A stretch of DNA of 64,000 bases, from positions 23,078,782 to 23,142,781 of the forward strand of contig NW_019211454.1 of the NCBI RefSeq assembly GCF_002443255.2. The letters are read 5' to 3'. The stretch's first letter is position 1; every line of letters begins with the position of its first letter. The position numbers and the translations under genes were made by a program. The notes beneath the pieces were generated by a model, which saw nothing but the letters and a program-made list of their open reading frames with translations, made no database searches and had not been told where the DNA came from. Source of the DNA: Varroa destructor. Taxonomy: Eukaryota; Arthropoda; Arachnida; Mesostigmata; Varroidae. Positions 1 to 10,619 of this stretch are shown here, in pieces.

Positions 1-159
1 AGAACGTAACGTTAATTTGCGCAGACTAATTGTTCCTATCAGTTTTCCTTTCAGGGTTCTTTTAAATATGTCTATGGGAGCGTGGCTCTATATATAAGGC
101 TATACTTTAGTGGGATATTGGTCGGAAATTTTTTTCACTAAAACAAAGTAGCAGCCGAA

Positions 160-1070
160 GGTTTATACACAGACCTATGTAGGAAGCGAGGGCGTTCTCA
201 AAACCAATTGAAAGCATTCGCTGGGCTGAGGAAAAATGTAATACATGTCCCTACACCCAAATCTCAGTTTTCAGGTTGAAAATGCCTTCCGAGAGGCGAA
301 AATTTAACGTGGAGTCCTATGTAAGAAGGGTCGTTCTTGATGCCAATCGATAAATCTCGACGAGCTGAATAAGAACGCAGTGCACGTCCCTGTGCCTAAA
401 ACGGGTATTTCAATACAAAAATAATAAAAAAAAAAAACCCATTAAAGCGTCCGTTTCGCTCACGTGACAATGAAATGAAAATGCGCTTCGGGCTAGTTTG
501 GGCTAACATCCCACAAGTGTGAACTGGAAAGCTGTACCGTCTAGTCCAAAATATTTCCCCGACAATATTTTCAGAGAGATTTCTCGAGAGAAATATCGAA
601 GTATCAAAAACGTATCGAAAGTATCACTCTGTTGATGTCAATTATTTACATTTAAGCTGAGCAGAAACACAACACGTTTTCTAAAACTAATATCTCAGCG
701 TGAAAAAGGCCAAAAACTGACGGTAGTAACTTTTGCGCTACTGAGATGAACATTTTTTTTATATGAAAGTCTATATAGAGATGGTACTTTTTGGTACTAA
801 CTGTATAAATTGGTAATAAACTGACTCCAATACAATCTATATAAGTCCTAGTTTCCGAGTTGAAAACATCCTTTGAAAGGTAACATTTCACCATGATGTT
901 CTATGTGAAATGGGTTTTTCTTAACGGCAATTAACAGATATCAACGAGCTTAGCAAAAACGCAACGCAATGCAATGCAATACAGCATCTATACCTAGAAT
1001 TTATATTTTTTTAATGGAAAAAGCTGTTGGTCTTATCGGTGAAATGAAAAAGTGCGTTATAAGTGAATAA
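160..1070. repeat. Decayed repeat array (at least four diverged copies)
   Basis: Four copies of a related sequence can be recognised by eye. They share a core of the form GCTGA(N)AAGAACGCA(N)GCACGTCCCT followed by CCTAAAAC. The anchor words lie near 225, 364, 656 and 948, so the spacings are 139, 292 and 292. The copies near 364 and 948 align over about 220 bases, from a TTGAAAA(N)CCTT block through a CTATGT(N)A(N)GGG block to a GTGAAATGAAAA-like block. The copies are clearly diverged, with many substitutions and small indels. No coding potential is visible. This may be an old tandem or satellite-like array, or clustered fragments of one dispersed element. It may continue to the left of the window. 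The similarity is seen directly; the tandem interpretation is inference. Confidence 0.6.
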
Positions 1071-1174
1071 CTTTTAATAAATATCAATTCCAAGGCCGAA
1101 GCAGAAAATGCAGAGTTGAGTTCGGTACAAAAGTGTTCCTTACTCAAGTTCAAAAAAAAACGACAAAAAAGCCA

Positions 1175-1246
1175 ACAGATTAAGCTAAACGGAAATATAT
1201 ATATATATATATATATATATAAGTATTTGTGTTTAGCTTAATCTGT
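1175..1246. repeat. 16-bp inverted repeat flanking an (AT)n core
   Basis: Bases 1175-1190 (ACAGATTAAGCTAAAC) are the exact reverse complement of 1231-1246. The 40-base middle is mostly (AT)n (about 1195-1221). The whole can form a cruciform or hairpin. It could be a tiny foldback element, or a microsatellite that grew inside a palindrome. No target-site duplication was made out. Confidence 0.75.
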
Positions 1247-1250
1247 ACAA

Positions 1251-2630
1251 CAGTTCATTGTAAAAGGAGGAACGACAATAAATAACCTTGTCATGCTTTG
1301 GTGACGTCTCCTGAACAGAGTCAACAGTAATTTTATATATGTAATTATTTCTCGAAAAAAAATTAAACATTTCGAAAGCTTCGGTAACGTTCCTGAAACA
1401 GAATTAATAGGATTTTCCGGTTTATTAATGGCGACACTGATTAAAAATCGGTCAAAGGCCGGCTTGATTATCGCACGTCTTTCAGAGATCGGGCTAAGGT
1501 CGACCCTATTCACGCGTGTTCCAGAAGCAGGGCCGACCAGCCAACACCAAAAAACCCCAGAATCACTGAACTGTACCGGAAGCTATCATATCACGAACGA
1601 AACTAAGCTAAGGCTGGTTAAGCCCCCAGCGAATATGTTAGAACAGGCTACAGAAACAACTGCAACAAGAAGAACAACATGTCGGACGAAGCAAGGTAAT
1701 TGAAACGAGATCATTTTTCATGTGTATTCGATTTATAGATTTCGTTAGCTTGGGTAATCGAATCCGATTAGCTAACATAAACAGACGTAGGGCAAAGTTT
1801 GTTGGTCTGTCTAGTTCACTCCTCGTTCTCTCGTAGTCAGCGTTCGTTTCGGGTAGAAAGAAATCGAACGTTTATTGTTCAAATCACTTCCAAGACAAGA
1901 GTGGGAGTTGCACGTGTGTCGCGTCTTTGCAATGCTGGCGTTCCTTTATCTATCTACATGTGTGACTATCGTGCCTCCATTGATCCGTTGTTATCTGTTT
2001 GCTGCTGTTTAGCACGGGATTTACAAACAAATCATTGAGAAGCGGCAGGTAGTCAAAACGACGCGGTTCAACCTATGTCTAGCCTTAATTTCGAAAGTTT
2101 GCTGTTAACCCAATATTCTAAGCGTCCCTAGCCTAATTAAGCAGCGAACAGTGACCTTAATCTGCAGATGATTGGCTGGATTTTCAAACTTCCACCTAGT
2201 AGAAGCCCAATCGAAATGAAACGTCAGACCTAAGAGACGTGCAGACACGATAAAAACCTTTGAAGCTGTTTTCCGAAACGCTACCGGATAATTCGAGCGG
2301 ATATAGGTTTGAAAAGCATTATGGAGTACTAACTAGCACCGATAGTTGAGCGTTGAACGACGCGAAGGCGTCGATTCCGTAATGAGACCTAATAATGGCG
2401 GTGTCGGGCCAGAAAAAGTCGGGAGATACTGGGTGGCTAGGAATAAACCTATATATCCATATAATTACCGACGACGAATGATTTTAAATTCAAAGCGAAC
2501 ATAATGGCTTCCGTCGTCACAGCTCACAATAAAAATCTATAGAATATATAAATTGAACAAAATTTTCGAAAGTGTCTTTTGCGTATATCAGCATCCGACG
2601 TTTGGTACCTAAATTATAACAAAGCATATA
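1251..2630. other. No gene seen; unannotated DNA
   Basis: Short open frames of under 95 codons occur on both strands (for example 1428-1703 +). None matches a family I recognise and none has convincing splice boundaries. The stretch 1420-2040 is somewhat less AT-rich than its surroundings. No RNA gene or mobile element was recognised. Confidence 0.5.
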
Positions 2631-2730
2631 NNNNNNNNNNNNNNNNNNNNNNNNNNNNNNNNNNNNNNNNNNNNNNNNNNNNNNNNNNNNNNNNNNNNNN
2701 NNNNNNNNNNNNNNNNNNNNNNNNNNNNNN
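2631..2730. other. Assembly gap, 100 N
   Basis: Exactly 100 N. A run of this size is usually a placeholder for a gap of unknown length, so the true distance across it is not known. The open frames that appear to cross it are artefacts. Confidence 0.99.
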
Positions 2731-5700
2731 ATTACCATACAAATTCCTGCTCACACAGGCACACAGTATGCACATTCACATACACGGCTGATACTGATGG
2801 CTGGCTGAGAGCTTTTAGCCAAATTAGCTTACTGTTGTCCTCTAGTCATTGAGTTGGCAAGTGACGATAGCGGTGGTCGTTCTACTGTAGGGAGTGTAAC
2901 GTTAGGGGTTTTAAGTGTGGCTAAATGCAAACCGCTGGTATCTGTCTATGTAGGTCGCGGCCGTCCTTGTCGCAGCTTTTGTCGTCGTCATTACCAACAC
3001 CGCCATCAGATCAGCTGCCAAGCATTGCTATTCTCCTACCCGTGTCACCCTCAAACCTCACCCACTTTTCATTTCCTTATTAACACGTTTTCCTCCTGTT
3101 TTTCTTTCCCATTCTGACTCTTTCTCTGTCGATAGCTAGTACTAGTTAGCCACCTATTGTCGAGTGCACAAGCCATTTTTAGACCACGGCCTGATCGATC
3201 AGTCATTCGTCCTTACTTTTCGCAGATGTCTGTAGACTAATTCAAAATCGTCTCTTTTCTATATACGCACGTACGCATATCCGCACACTCTTCTCACTCG
3301 GAATGTTCCCAGCCCCTCATCTGTTAAACACCCTAGTAGTAGGTAGGTAGGTAGGTAGGTAGGTAGGTAGGTACAAGCACAAAAGCGACTTTTAAATGGG
3401 CCGCGAACACATATCGGATACGAAGCAGCGGACTCTAGCGAATGAGGGTTTTTATCGTATTGAGGTGTTCGTTTTCGTCCCCGTATTCACACCTCTGTAT
3501 CGCCCTACCGCCGATGTTGATGTACATTAAGAGGCAGGTATTTCTTAACGAGTCGTTGCCGTAACCGGGCCGATTCGAATGCTTTCAGGCTTAAATGAAC
3601 ACTTATCGGATTTGTGGCCGATAGTGTGCTTGTGTTACCTTCTAAATTGAACAAATGGATGCAGCAAAAAATAACAGATTGCTTGTAGAAACGCCCTGTT
3701 ACTTCTAGACGCGTTGCATGGCGAAATCGGACCGACGTGGCTCTACCCTGTTCAAGTCCGCTCATTGCTTAAGCTCGCTACCAGTAGTCTAATTGACAGC
3801 ATATAGCATAATCATTTATTTAATTCACCTTTCAATTTGTCACATACAGATATAAAAAAAGGTCATGTGGGATAAAAAAACAAGGCCGACAGGACAAAAC
3901 AGACAATATTTAAGAAAGAAGAAGACAGAGGCACAACAATATTGCATCGAAGGCACTGTGCGACTTCGGTTACAGCCCTGCTTTTGCCATGCGATATTGT
4001 TCGCATTTATTATCGACAATCGTTCAGGTCATAGTAACTAAAAGAAACACAATTATTTCTAATACACGTAAATAAACATCTTTTTGGGCTGCGCCTTAAC
4101 TTGAACCTAACGTTTTTCACATACCTTAGGATTTTGAATTATAATTTACCGAAAGGTCTATGGCGAACTTTAAGTACAGGTACGTCTGGAAAGTAATCAC
4201 AGTTTTATTACTCGGTACAACAGATTGATTGTATTATTATCGTCGAAGCAAGCCTTGTCAGTATTAGTCTGGCATTTTAGTCTGCGATTCTAGGGATATT
4301 TTCTGTTTTAGGAAAGCTGTGAAACGAGGCCATATTGAGCCACACTCTCATTTAGGCCGTTCATATACCTAAAGGCGCCTTTGTTCCAAGCGTCAGGCGA
4401 TCTCAACCCCACAGGTATGAGAACATGATTATGTAATAGATTCAAAGTTTGCTCGCCTTGAGTTGATGGATAACGTTCCTAGTGTCTTTCTGTGCGAGTC
4501 TGCACCATCGAAGACTGTACCTATCAAACACCGTTATATGCCGAACAAGCGGTTTGTCATGCTGCTAGCCTCTTTTGTGAGGAAGCTCATCAAAGCGTTG
4601 CCGCCATTATTTTGCACGCTAAGTGATAAGAGGTCTCGAGGGCTCCACAGTCTATAGTTTCGACTTAAAGAATTACTGGTTGCGTCATGTCGGCCTAGCA
4701 AGGAATCAGCGCATTTGTTGCAGCTTCGTTGATGATGTCCTAGCTCATCTTTAGTGATAATAATCATAACAATAACCCTGTTGTTTTAAACTACCTGTGA
4801 AATGGGGAGACTCCAAAGTTCCAAGTGAGCATTTTAAGGAATAAGTTTCGAGTCATTCGCCTATATTATAACAGTCATTTAGAGTCCTTCAGTTGAAAAC
4901 TTACAAGGTAATATCAAAGCTCCTTTAAAGGGTCTGCCAGTTCACGTCATGCGAATAAACAAAATCTAAAGATAAAAATTTTCTTTTTTTTTTATTTGAA
5001 CATTCTGTCTATTGAAGATTCACGTAAACCACGATGCTGCTAAGTACAAATGCATTGGAAGCGGACCCCTTCATATAGAGAAGACGAAGTAAATATAGGG
5101 CCGTGTTACTTCTGTGTATAAAGAAGGACGCTTTGTACCTATAATTCATATTCCTATATATATATACAGAGTGTTATTCCAGAATGCTCGGCCTATCAAT
5201 GCGGTAAGTGGAATTTACGAGAAACTGCTGTGAATAAGTCAGATGTTTTTGGGCCGTCTAGTGGATGTTGTTTAGCTATAAGAACAGTTCCTTTGTAACA
5301 AATACATCAAATAGGTTAGTGTTTGTCAAAAACGTAACGAAACCTAAAACTCTTATGGAAAGCTTTGTAGTCCCAGAATTGGCAGCCGTGCGCTTCACAA
5401 CCAGGATGTCTCGGATCGAAATCTATGGGTTCTACCTCATTATGGAACTATGAATGAGAATGAAGGGCCATCATGTAGTACCTAATGAGCAGGCAGTGAA
5501 TTGCGATATGAGCGCAGACTAGATAATAGGTGCCCTATTCTTGTTTTGCTCATTGCGTGAGAAAGTACCTACGCATCGCTGCCTTGTTTAGACCCACCAA
5601 ATCTCGTGAACGAAGACGAACAACAGATGTATTATACGTAAACATGAAGCCTCATTGAGTTAGTTGTGTCGAACCTTGTGTTGCTTATTGTATCGGATCC

Positions 5701-6867
5701 ACATCAGACATTGCAACATATTGGAACGACGTGTTCCATATATGTCAGACATTAACCAGAATGGTAACAGTGTTTTTCCGTGGTAATACTAGCAACGGAA
5801 AAATTAATGAGTGAGTATAGAGATCCATACGTACGGAAGCGAACTGACAGAGTCAATAGAAACCTACACACGATAAATCAGCAAACGTCATAGTATGCCC
5901 GAACTGCAAATAAAGCATAGTTGCTTTCTTGTGAACTTTCTTCTAGATCGAAACGTTTTCAGCAAATAAAAATAATATTAGTAATAATAATAATAAAGAC
6001 ATTTATTAAAGGATGACATGCCGTCTAAACGGTATGTGTGCTTTGCCGAAACACTACGGACCTCCTGACCAAAGATCATATTGCGTATGCTTACACAGCC
6101 TCACCAGCTTTCAGTAAGATGTAGGCGGATCTGCATTTCATGAGATTGTCGTAAGGAGATTGAACGTGCGTATTTGAATACACATATCCTTGCAAGCATC
6201 ACATGAGACAACTAAGCTAAAGCCATTGAGGAACGTGAGGGTCTACAGGGCGGACGCGTCGCCGCAGCGCCGTTCAAACGGACCGGTCACTGAAACAAGG
6301 GAAGTTTCAATTTCGAAAATTTTGCAAAACCTTTAGAAACTTATAAGATTTTAAGTACGGCCACGGCGACCTAATAATACCAGCAGTCGCGCTGGGTTCC
6401 CCCTCTCGCGCCAAATAACCTGGGATAATAGTAGAGGTGGTATTGAGTAGGCGAAAATTTATAGAACGCGGACCGGAGCAGGGTACACGGGGCAAAGCGC
6501 ATCAGGGCATGCGCAGCTCATATAGATGGGTTTTGTTCACAGTGCGGGCGCAGTAATGAACAATACGAGAAATGACGGCGGCAATGATGATGATGACGAC
6601 GACGATATGGTACTGCTTCTTGGGCTATCGCTGTTCTTCTTGCTCCTCATGCTTTTGCTTCTGCGGCAGGGCGACGATCGCCGCTACTACCGACGCTTCT
6701 GCGGCTTAACAGTAAACGGTTAGCGAAACCGATTTGATTAAACGGTACGGAAGCACAGGCGACGTCTATGGAAAAAGAGTGGGACTAGAACGAAAGCGTA
6801 CGGCTGAACAGCTCCAAAGCCTTCACAACAAAGACGCGCCCGGACGATAGGCAAACCCACAAAGCAG
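2731..6867. other. No gene seen; AT-rich DNA with one TAGG microsatellite
   Basis: Only short, mutually overlapping open frames occur (longest about 87 codons, at 2854-3117 +). Bases 2850-3320 are pyrimidine-rich. The 3505-3765 minus frame (86 codons) lacks simple repeats, but I do not recognise it. A (GAT/GAC)n run at 6583-6607 gives a spurious acidic stretch. No promoter, RNA gene or terminator is supported. Confidence 0.5.
3338..3373 (+). repeat. (TAGG)n microsatellite
   Basis: An uninterrupted TAGG tetranucleotide run of about nine units. It is not the five-base TTAGG arthropod telomere repeat. Confidence 0.97.
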
Positions 6868-6942
6868 CGGCCCAGTGGCCTAGTAGCTGAACCGTTGGCT
6901 GTCTACAAATTGGATCGTTGAGTCGTTTGACTGTGTCCCATA
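6868..6942 (+). pseudogene. tRNA-Arg-like relic (tRNA pseudogene or SINE head)
   Basis: The word CCCAGTGGCCTAGT at about 6870-6884 fits the acceptor/D-arm region of eukaryotic tRNA-Arg genes of the CCT/TCT type and contains a good A-box (TGGCCTAGTAG). Further matches follow in order: TTGGC before the anticodon loop, a TCT triplet at the anticodon position, GGATCGT in the variable/T-arm region, and GTCCCA at the end. The anticodon stem no longer pairs well. The B-box region (about 6920-6940) is stretched by several bases and degenerate, so this is not a working tRNA. A pyrimidine-rich stretch follows (6941-7020), which would suit a tRNA-derived SINE, but no second full copy was found to prove a family. 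The comparison is from memory of tRNA-Arg consensus positions; a covariance-model scan would settle it. Confidence 0.55.
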
Positions 6943-6944
6943 CT

Positions 6945-9838
6945 CTTCATTTCAGTCTTCATGTTCCCCATTTTCTTCCTTTGCTATCATTCTCCGCTCT
7001 CCCCACCGTTATTCCTTCCAACTCGTTTAAAATGGCGTTGCCAATAATTGTCACCGGTACATATATTATTACAGAAAATAATAACCATGGCTAATAAAAA
7101 CAGTACCATCGAGGTTGGCTTACCACGACAAATGCACATATACAGACCCTACAAACAATTCGGTATTCCGAGTTACAAACCGATGAGGGTGATGATGATA
7201 ACTTATTATTGAAGGAAAAAAGAAGCAGATCAACATTGCATCTTGACCAGTCAGAACCAAGAGACATTTTGATTAAAGTTACGTTGACAAAAGTAGAACT
7301 ATAGAAAGAGGTATGATTCGTAAGAGCAATTCAAATAGTGAAATGGGAATGAACCGGTAAAGAAAGAAGTCATTCATTATATATTGCTTATTTTGGAGTT
7401 TGTAGGAAACAAATATGCGAACAGGCACCGTCTTTAGAAATACATCAGAAGTTCATCAGATAGCACTACGCGCTACTAATATGTATCAGGTAAGCCTTCA
7501 TGTTCATTTTCCAAGCAGATACTCATAGATGCTAACTTTTTTTATGGAATTAAAAAATTAATGTTTTCGCTGCGAGCGGTTTCTTGTGCGAGATGGCGTA
7601 TTCAAGTCTTTGTAGACTTTTATAGCCGTTTGCTAATCTTCACAACGTAAAATAAACCTTTTCCTGTATATAACCTCTAGTCCTCATGTAAAGAATCGTA
7701 TCGCACAATTGAATATTAATTGAATTGTTCCCCGTTACTGCTAAGTGGATGACGATGCGCTATATCTGATTTGGTGCTACAAAGCGTGAAATTTATTAGG
7801 TCCGTTAATACCGGCGAAATCTGAATATTGCTAAAATGAAATTACTGGTCCTCGGAAAAGATCTAGCGTGCAGATTTATCGGCCACACCAAAAATACGAA
7901 CTTGATTTCCTAGTCAGGTCAACAGCTTTTGAAAAAATTCCAACTCCTCATTTGGTCTTTAAGCAGTTGGGCTTGTTCGCCCAAATCACTCATGCATCCT
8001 ACGATATGCTCTGCTTTTAGCGCCATCACTTTAGTTCCATCTGTTCCCCATTGCTTGTGATTTTTGCTTAATTGGTTTCTTCTGTTCAAAGGTTTTGTTA
8101 CAAGACTAACAGTAAGTATTAGAAAGGCTCTTTCCTTCGAAGTTGCTCATATTGAATAACGTTCTGATCTGCATGTAGGACACATTGAGGTACATAACCT
8201 GGACACTGAGCACATCGAAGCATTAAGTTGAACCCTGTGACCAAATGCTTGAATGCCTGCAATAAGATTGCAAAATGCTTGAATGAGGGAGAGATATGCA
8301 CCGGGGGATGAAAACACATTGTGACCAATGAGCATGCTTAAATGATGGCGCGCTTTACTGGACAGCCATCTAGACAGCCAGAACATAGACTCTCTCTAGA
8401 TTTCCTCCTCGCTACCATTATTCTTTCCCCGTTGAGCTTCAGTATTTTCGCTGTAACACAAGCCAGCCACAGATGGATGGATCGTTACATTATTGAACAT
8501 CCTCCACAGGCTCGCAGTAGCGAAACAGGGAAAATTAGATGAGACGAACCAGTCAGCTTTTTTGCATGGACACACCTCAGGCGATATTGGCGTTGTACTG
8601 GTGATACCCAGGCTTCCGTTCCGACATTCTCACTACAGCTTATACATTCCCAGTCTTGAGCTACTACCAGCACTCTGGCTACCCTCATTTGACCTCTTGC
8701 TCTTCGTTTTCTTTGTTCTTCTTCTGTCTAAATGCTGCTGCATAAAGCGTAGGGACATGAGCAGTCAGCAGACATGCGCTGATTCTTTGAGAAGCGAGCC
8801 AGCCAGCCAGCCATATATTCCCTTGTCCTTTTTGCAAATAAGGGATCGAGTATTGTTTTTCACTGGTCATTTTTTCTTGCAGCAATGTACCAGTAGCAAC
8901 AGCACTAACGTCTCCAGGTTAGGTGCGATCAGCCTATCCGTGTTGATGTCGTGCCCGTGTATATGGTCGATCGTTCCGGAGCACTGCTGCTGTTGCTGTT
9001 GTAGTTGCCTTCGACGGACAAAAACGATTCGATATGGGCCAGCTTAGAAGTACAAGCCGGGAAGCCGTTCGGGCGGCTGTGGGCTCATTTACGCACTCAT
9101 CGCCACCTCTACCCTAGTAGTATTCAATACCGCACCAGCGAGATAGGGTGCATGGCGCACACTGCGCTATCGGTTGTCACGAGTCTTGTCCATTCGATTT
9201 GTGGAGGTCCGAGGCTAAACAGTTGTCGCCATTTAACGACGATCAGTGTCGATTTGTCCCTTTAAATCGTGGACAATATCTAGGACTGCACATAGGCCAA
9301 CACCACTACTTCGTACCCCTACGGAAAATGTGCTGATACACGAGACAAGATTGGCCTGAATTTATTGAAGTTAGAGCCGAATTCAGTGTGAAAACGAAAG
9401 CAACGGAGCTGGTTGGGTCTCACTGAGGACAAGCGGATTCTGCGGGAGTCTCTCCCCATGGGACGAAAATAGTTAATCAATTTGCTAATGTGTGCTTCGC
9501 ATTACCTCTGCTCCACTCACTTTCCAGAGACTCAGTGTGCCGAAAGAACGAGGCGACGCGAAAAAGAATACACAAAAATGGTCAAATGGTACGACAGAAC
9601 GAAAGGTCTACTTCACATACATAAACATCCACATAGAAATATATGTTAAGCTGTCACCCGCAAGTCCGACGGACTTAGAAATTGAATAACTTCATATCTT
9701 GGCGCCTGTAGCAGATAAACTTTTACGCTAAATACTTGAATTTTCGAGCGACTTGTGAGAAAAAATCGATTGATTTTACTTTACAGACAAATACTCAGTA
9801 GACGAATACGATTGTTAGTCTTGAAAATCAACGCTCAG
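6945..9838. other. No gene seen
   Basis: AT-rich to about 8.0 kb, then a less AT-rich patch (8.3-9.3 kb) with overlapping open frames on both strands. The longest is 8493-9047 (+), 184 codons. It opens with TTG rather than ATG, is rich in Leu, Ser and Cys because the DNA is CT-rich, and ends in a poly-Cys tract read from (TGC)n near 8980-9002. I do not think it is a protein. A small (CAGC)n run is at 8798-8811. No other element was recognised. Confidence 0.5.
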
Positions 9839-9839
9839 T

Positions 9840-10610
9840 AGCCAAGTTGTTGTGCCTCGAAGGCCACAGCATTGCAGAAATTCGTCAAGAAAGCCTTAAA
9901 CGAAAACAGATTACGCCAATGGTGCAAACGCTTAAAGAACGAAGTGCTGAAAGCCAGTTGGGAGACTTTTTGCTAAAGCAGAGCTTGGAGCCTAAATTAG
10001 TTCCATAGGCCGAAACCGGTATGTCATAGGTAGCGTGTTACAGAATTATGACTCAGATATTGAAAATGGGGAAACTAAGTAAAAAAATGGGTCCCCGTGA
10101 GTTGATTTCAGGCCAGTTGGAGATACGCGCGGTATATTTCACGTACAATGTTCGCTTCTTAAATGAATTAAAAAAGCGTCTGCGGTATGATTTAATTTTC
10201 ACGGCTAACTGGAGAAGGAGCAAGCGAAAAAATGGTGTCGCCCTAGATAAAAATCGAGTTCGGCGACAGTGTTTAGAATGTCCGGACCCAAGGTAAGGGT
10301 GTTGTTTGCAATGGACATAAGGGACATTTAATGCTATGGGATACTCGCTCAAAGAATAAACAATGGATTCAGTTTACTATCTCAAATGCCTGAGAAAATT
10401 TAGAGGCCGTTAGTACGGCAACCAAAAGCACGTGGTCCGGCCATTTTATCTGGACAACGCCAGAGCTCATCGCCACGCCTCGATTATCTTCTAAATTGAA
10501 TAAAAAAGATCCAACGTTAACCTCAAAACAGCAATTCTCGACAGCAGACCTAAACCTGCGCGACTACGGGGCTTTTCATATTTAAAAAATAACAGCTGGT
10601 AAACAAGCAT
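9840..10610 (+). pseudogene. Mariner-type transposase relic (plus strand)
   Basis: This is a broken open reading region resembling a Tc1/mariner transposase of the mariner (DD34D) type. In order: GHSIAEIRQ near 9860 may be the first helix-turn-helix. LKERSAESQ and later MGKLSKKMGPREL (about 10060-10100) correspond to the linker motif usually read as KWVPHEL. TANWRRSKRK (about 10200-10230) sits where the first catalytic Asp motif (TGDEKW) should be, but the Asp is gone. A short VYYLKCL stretch follows near 10370. RPFYLDNARAH (about 10438-10470) matches the second catalytic Asp motif (HDNARPH), with Asp at 10453-10455. ADLNLRDYGAF (about 10544-10575) matches the SPDLAPSDYHLF motif, with the third Asp at 10562-10564. 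These Asp codons are 109 bases apart against 105 expected for DD34D, so a frameshift separates them. Several stops and frameshifts break the frame. Terminal inverted repeats were not found. It is an old, inactive copy. Confidence 0.8.
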
Positions 10611-10619
10611 ATCTCAGTG

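Noticed and set aside
1705..1730. GAGATCATTTTTC resembling the arthropod bantam miRNA start
   Set aside because: The match stops after about ten bases and no hairpin forms around it.
3338..3373. TAGG repeat as a possible internal telomere tract
   Set aside because: The unit is four bases (TAGG), not the five-base TTAGG of arthropod telomeres.
8493..9047. 184-codon open frame on plus
   Set aside because: It starts at TTG, is dominated by Leu/Ser/Cys from CT-rich DNA, ends in poly-Cys from (TGC)n, and resembles no family.
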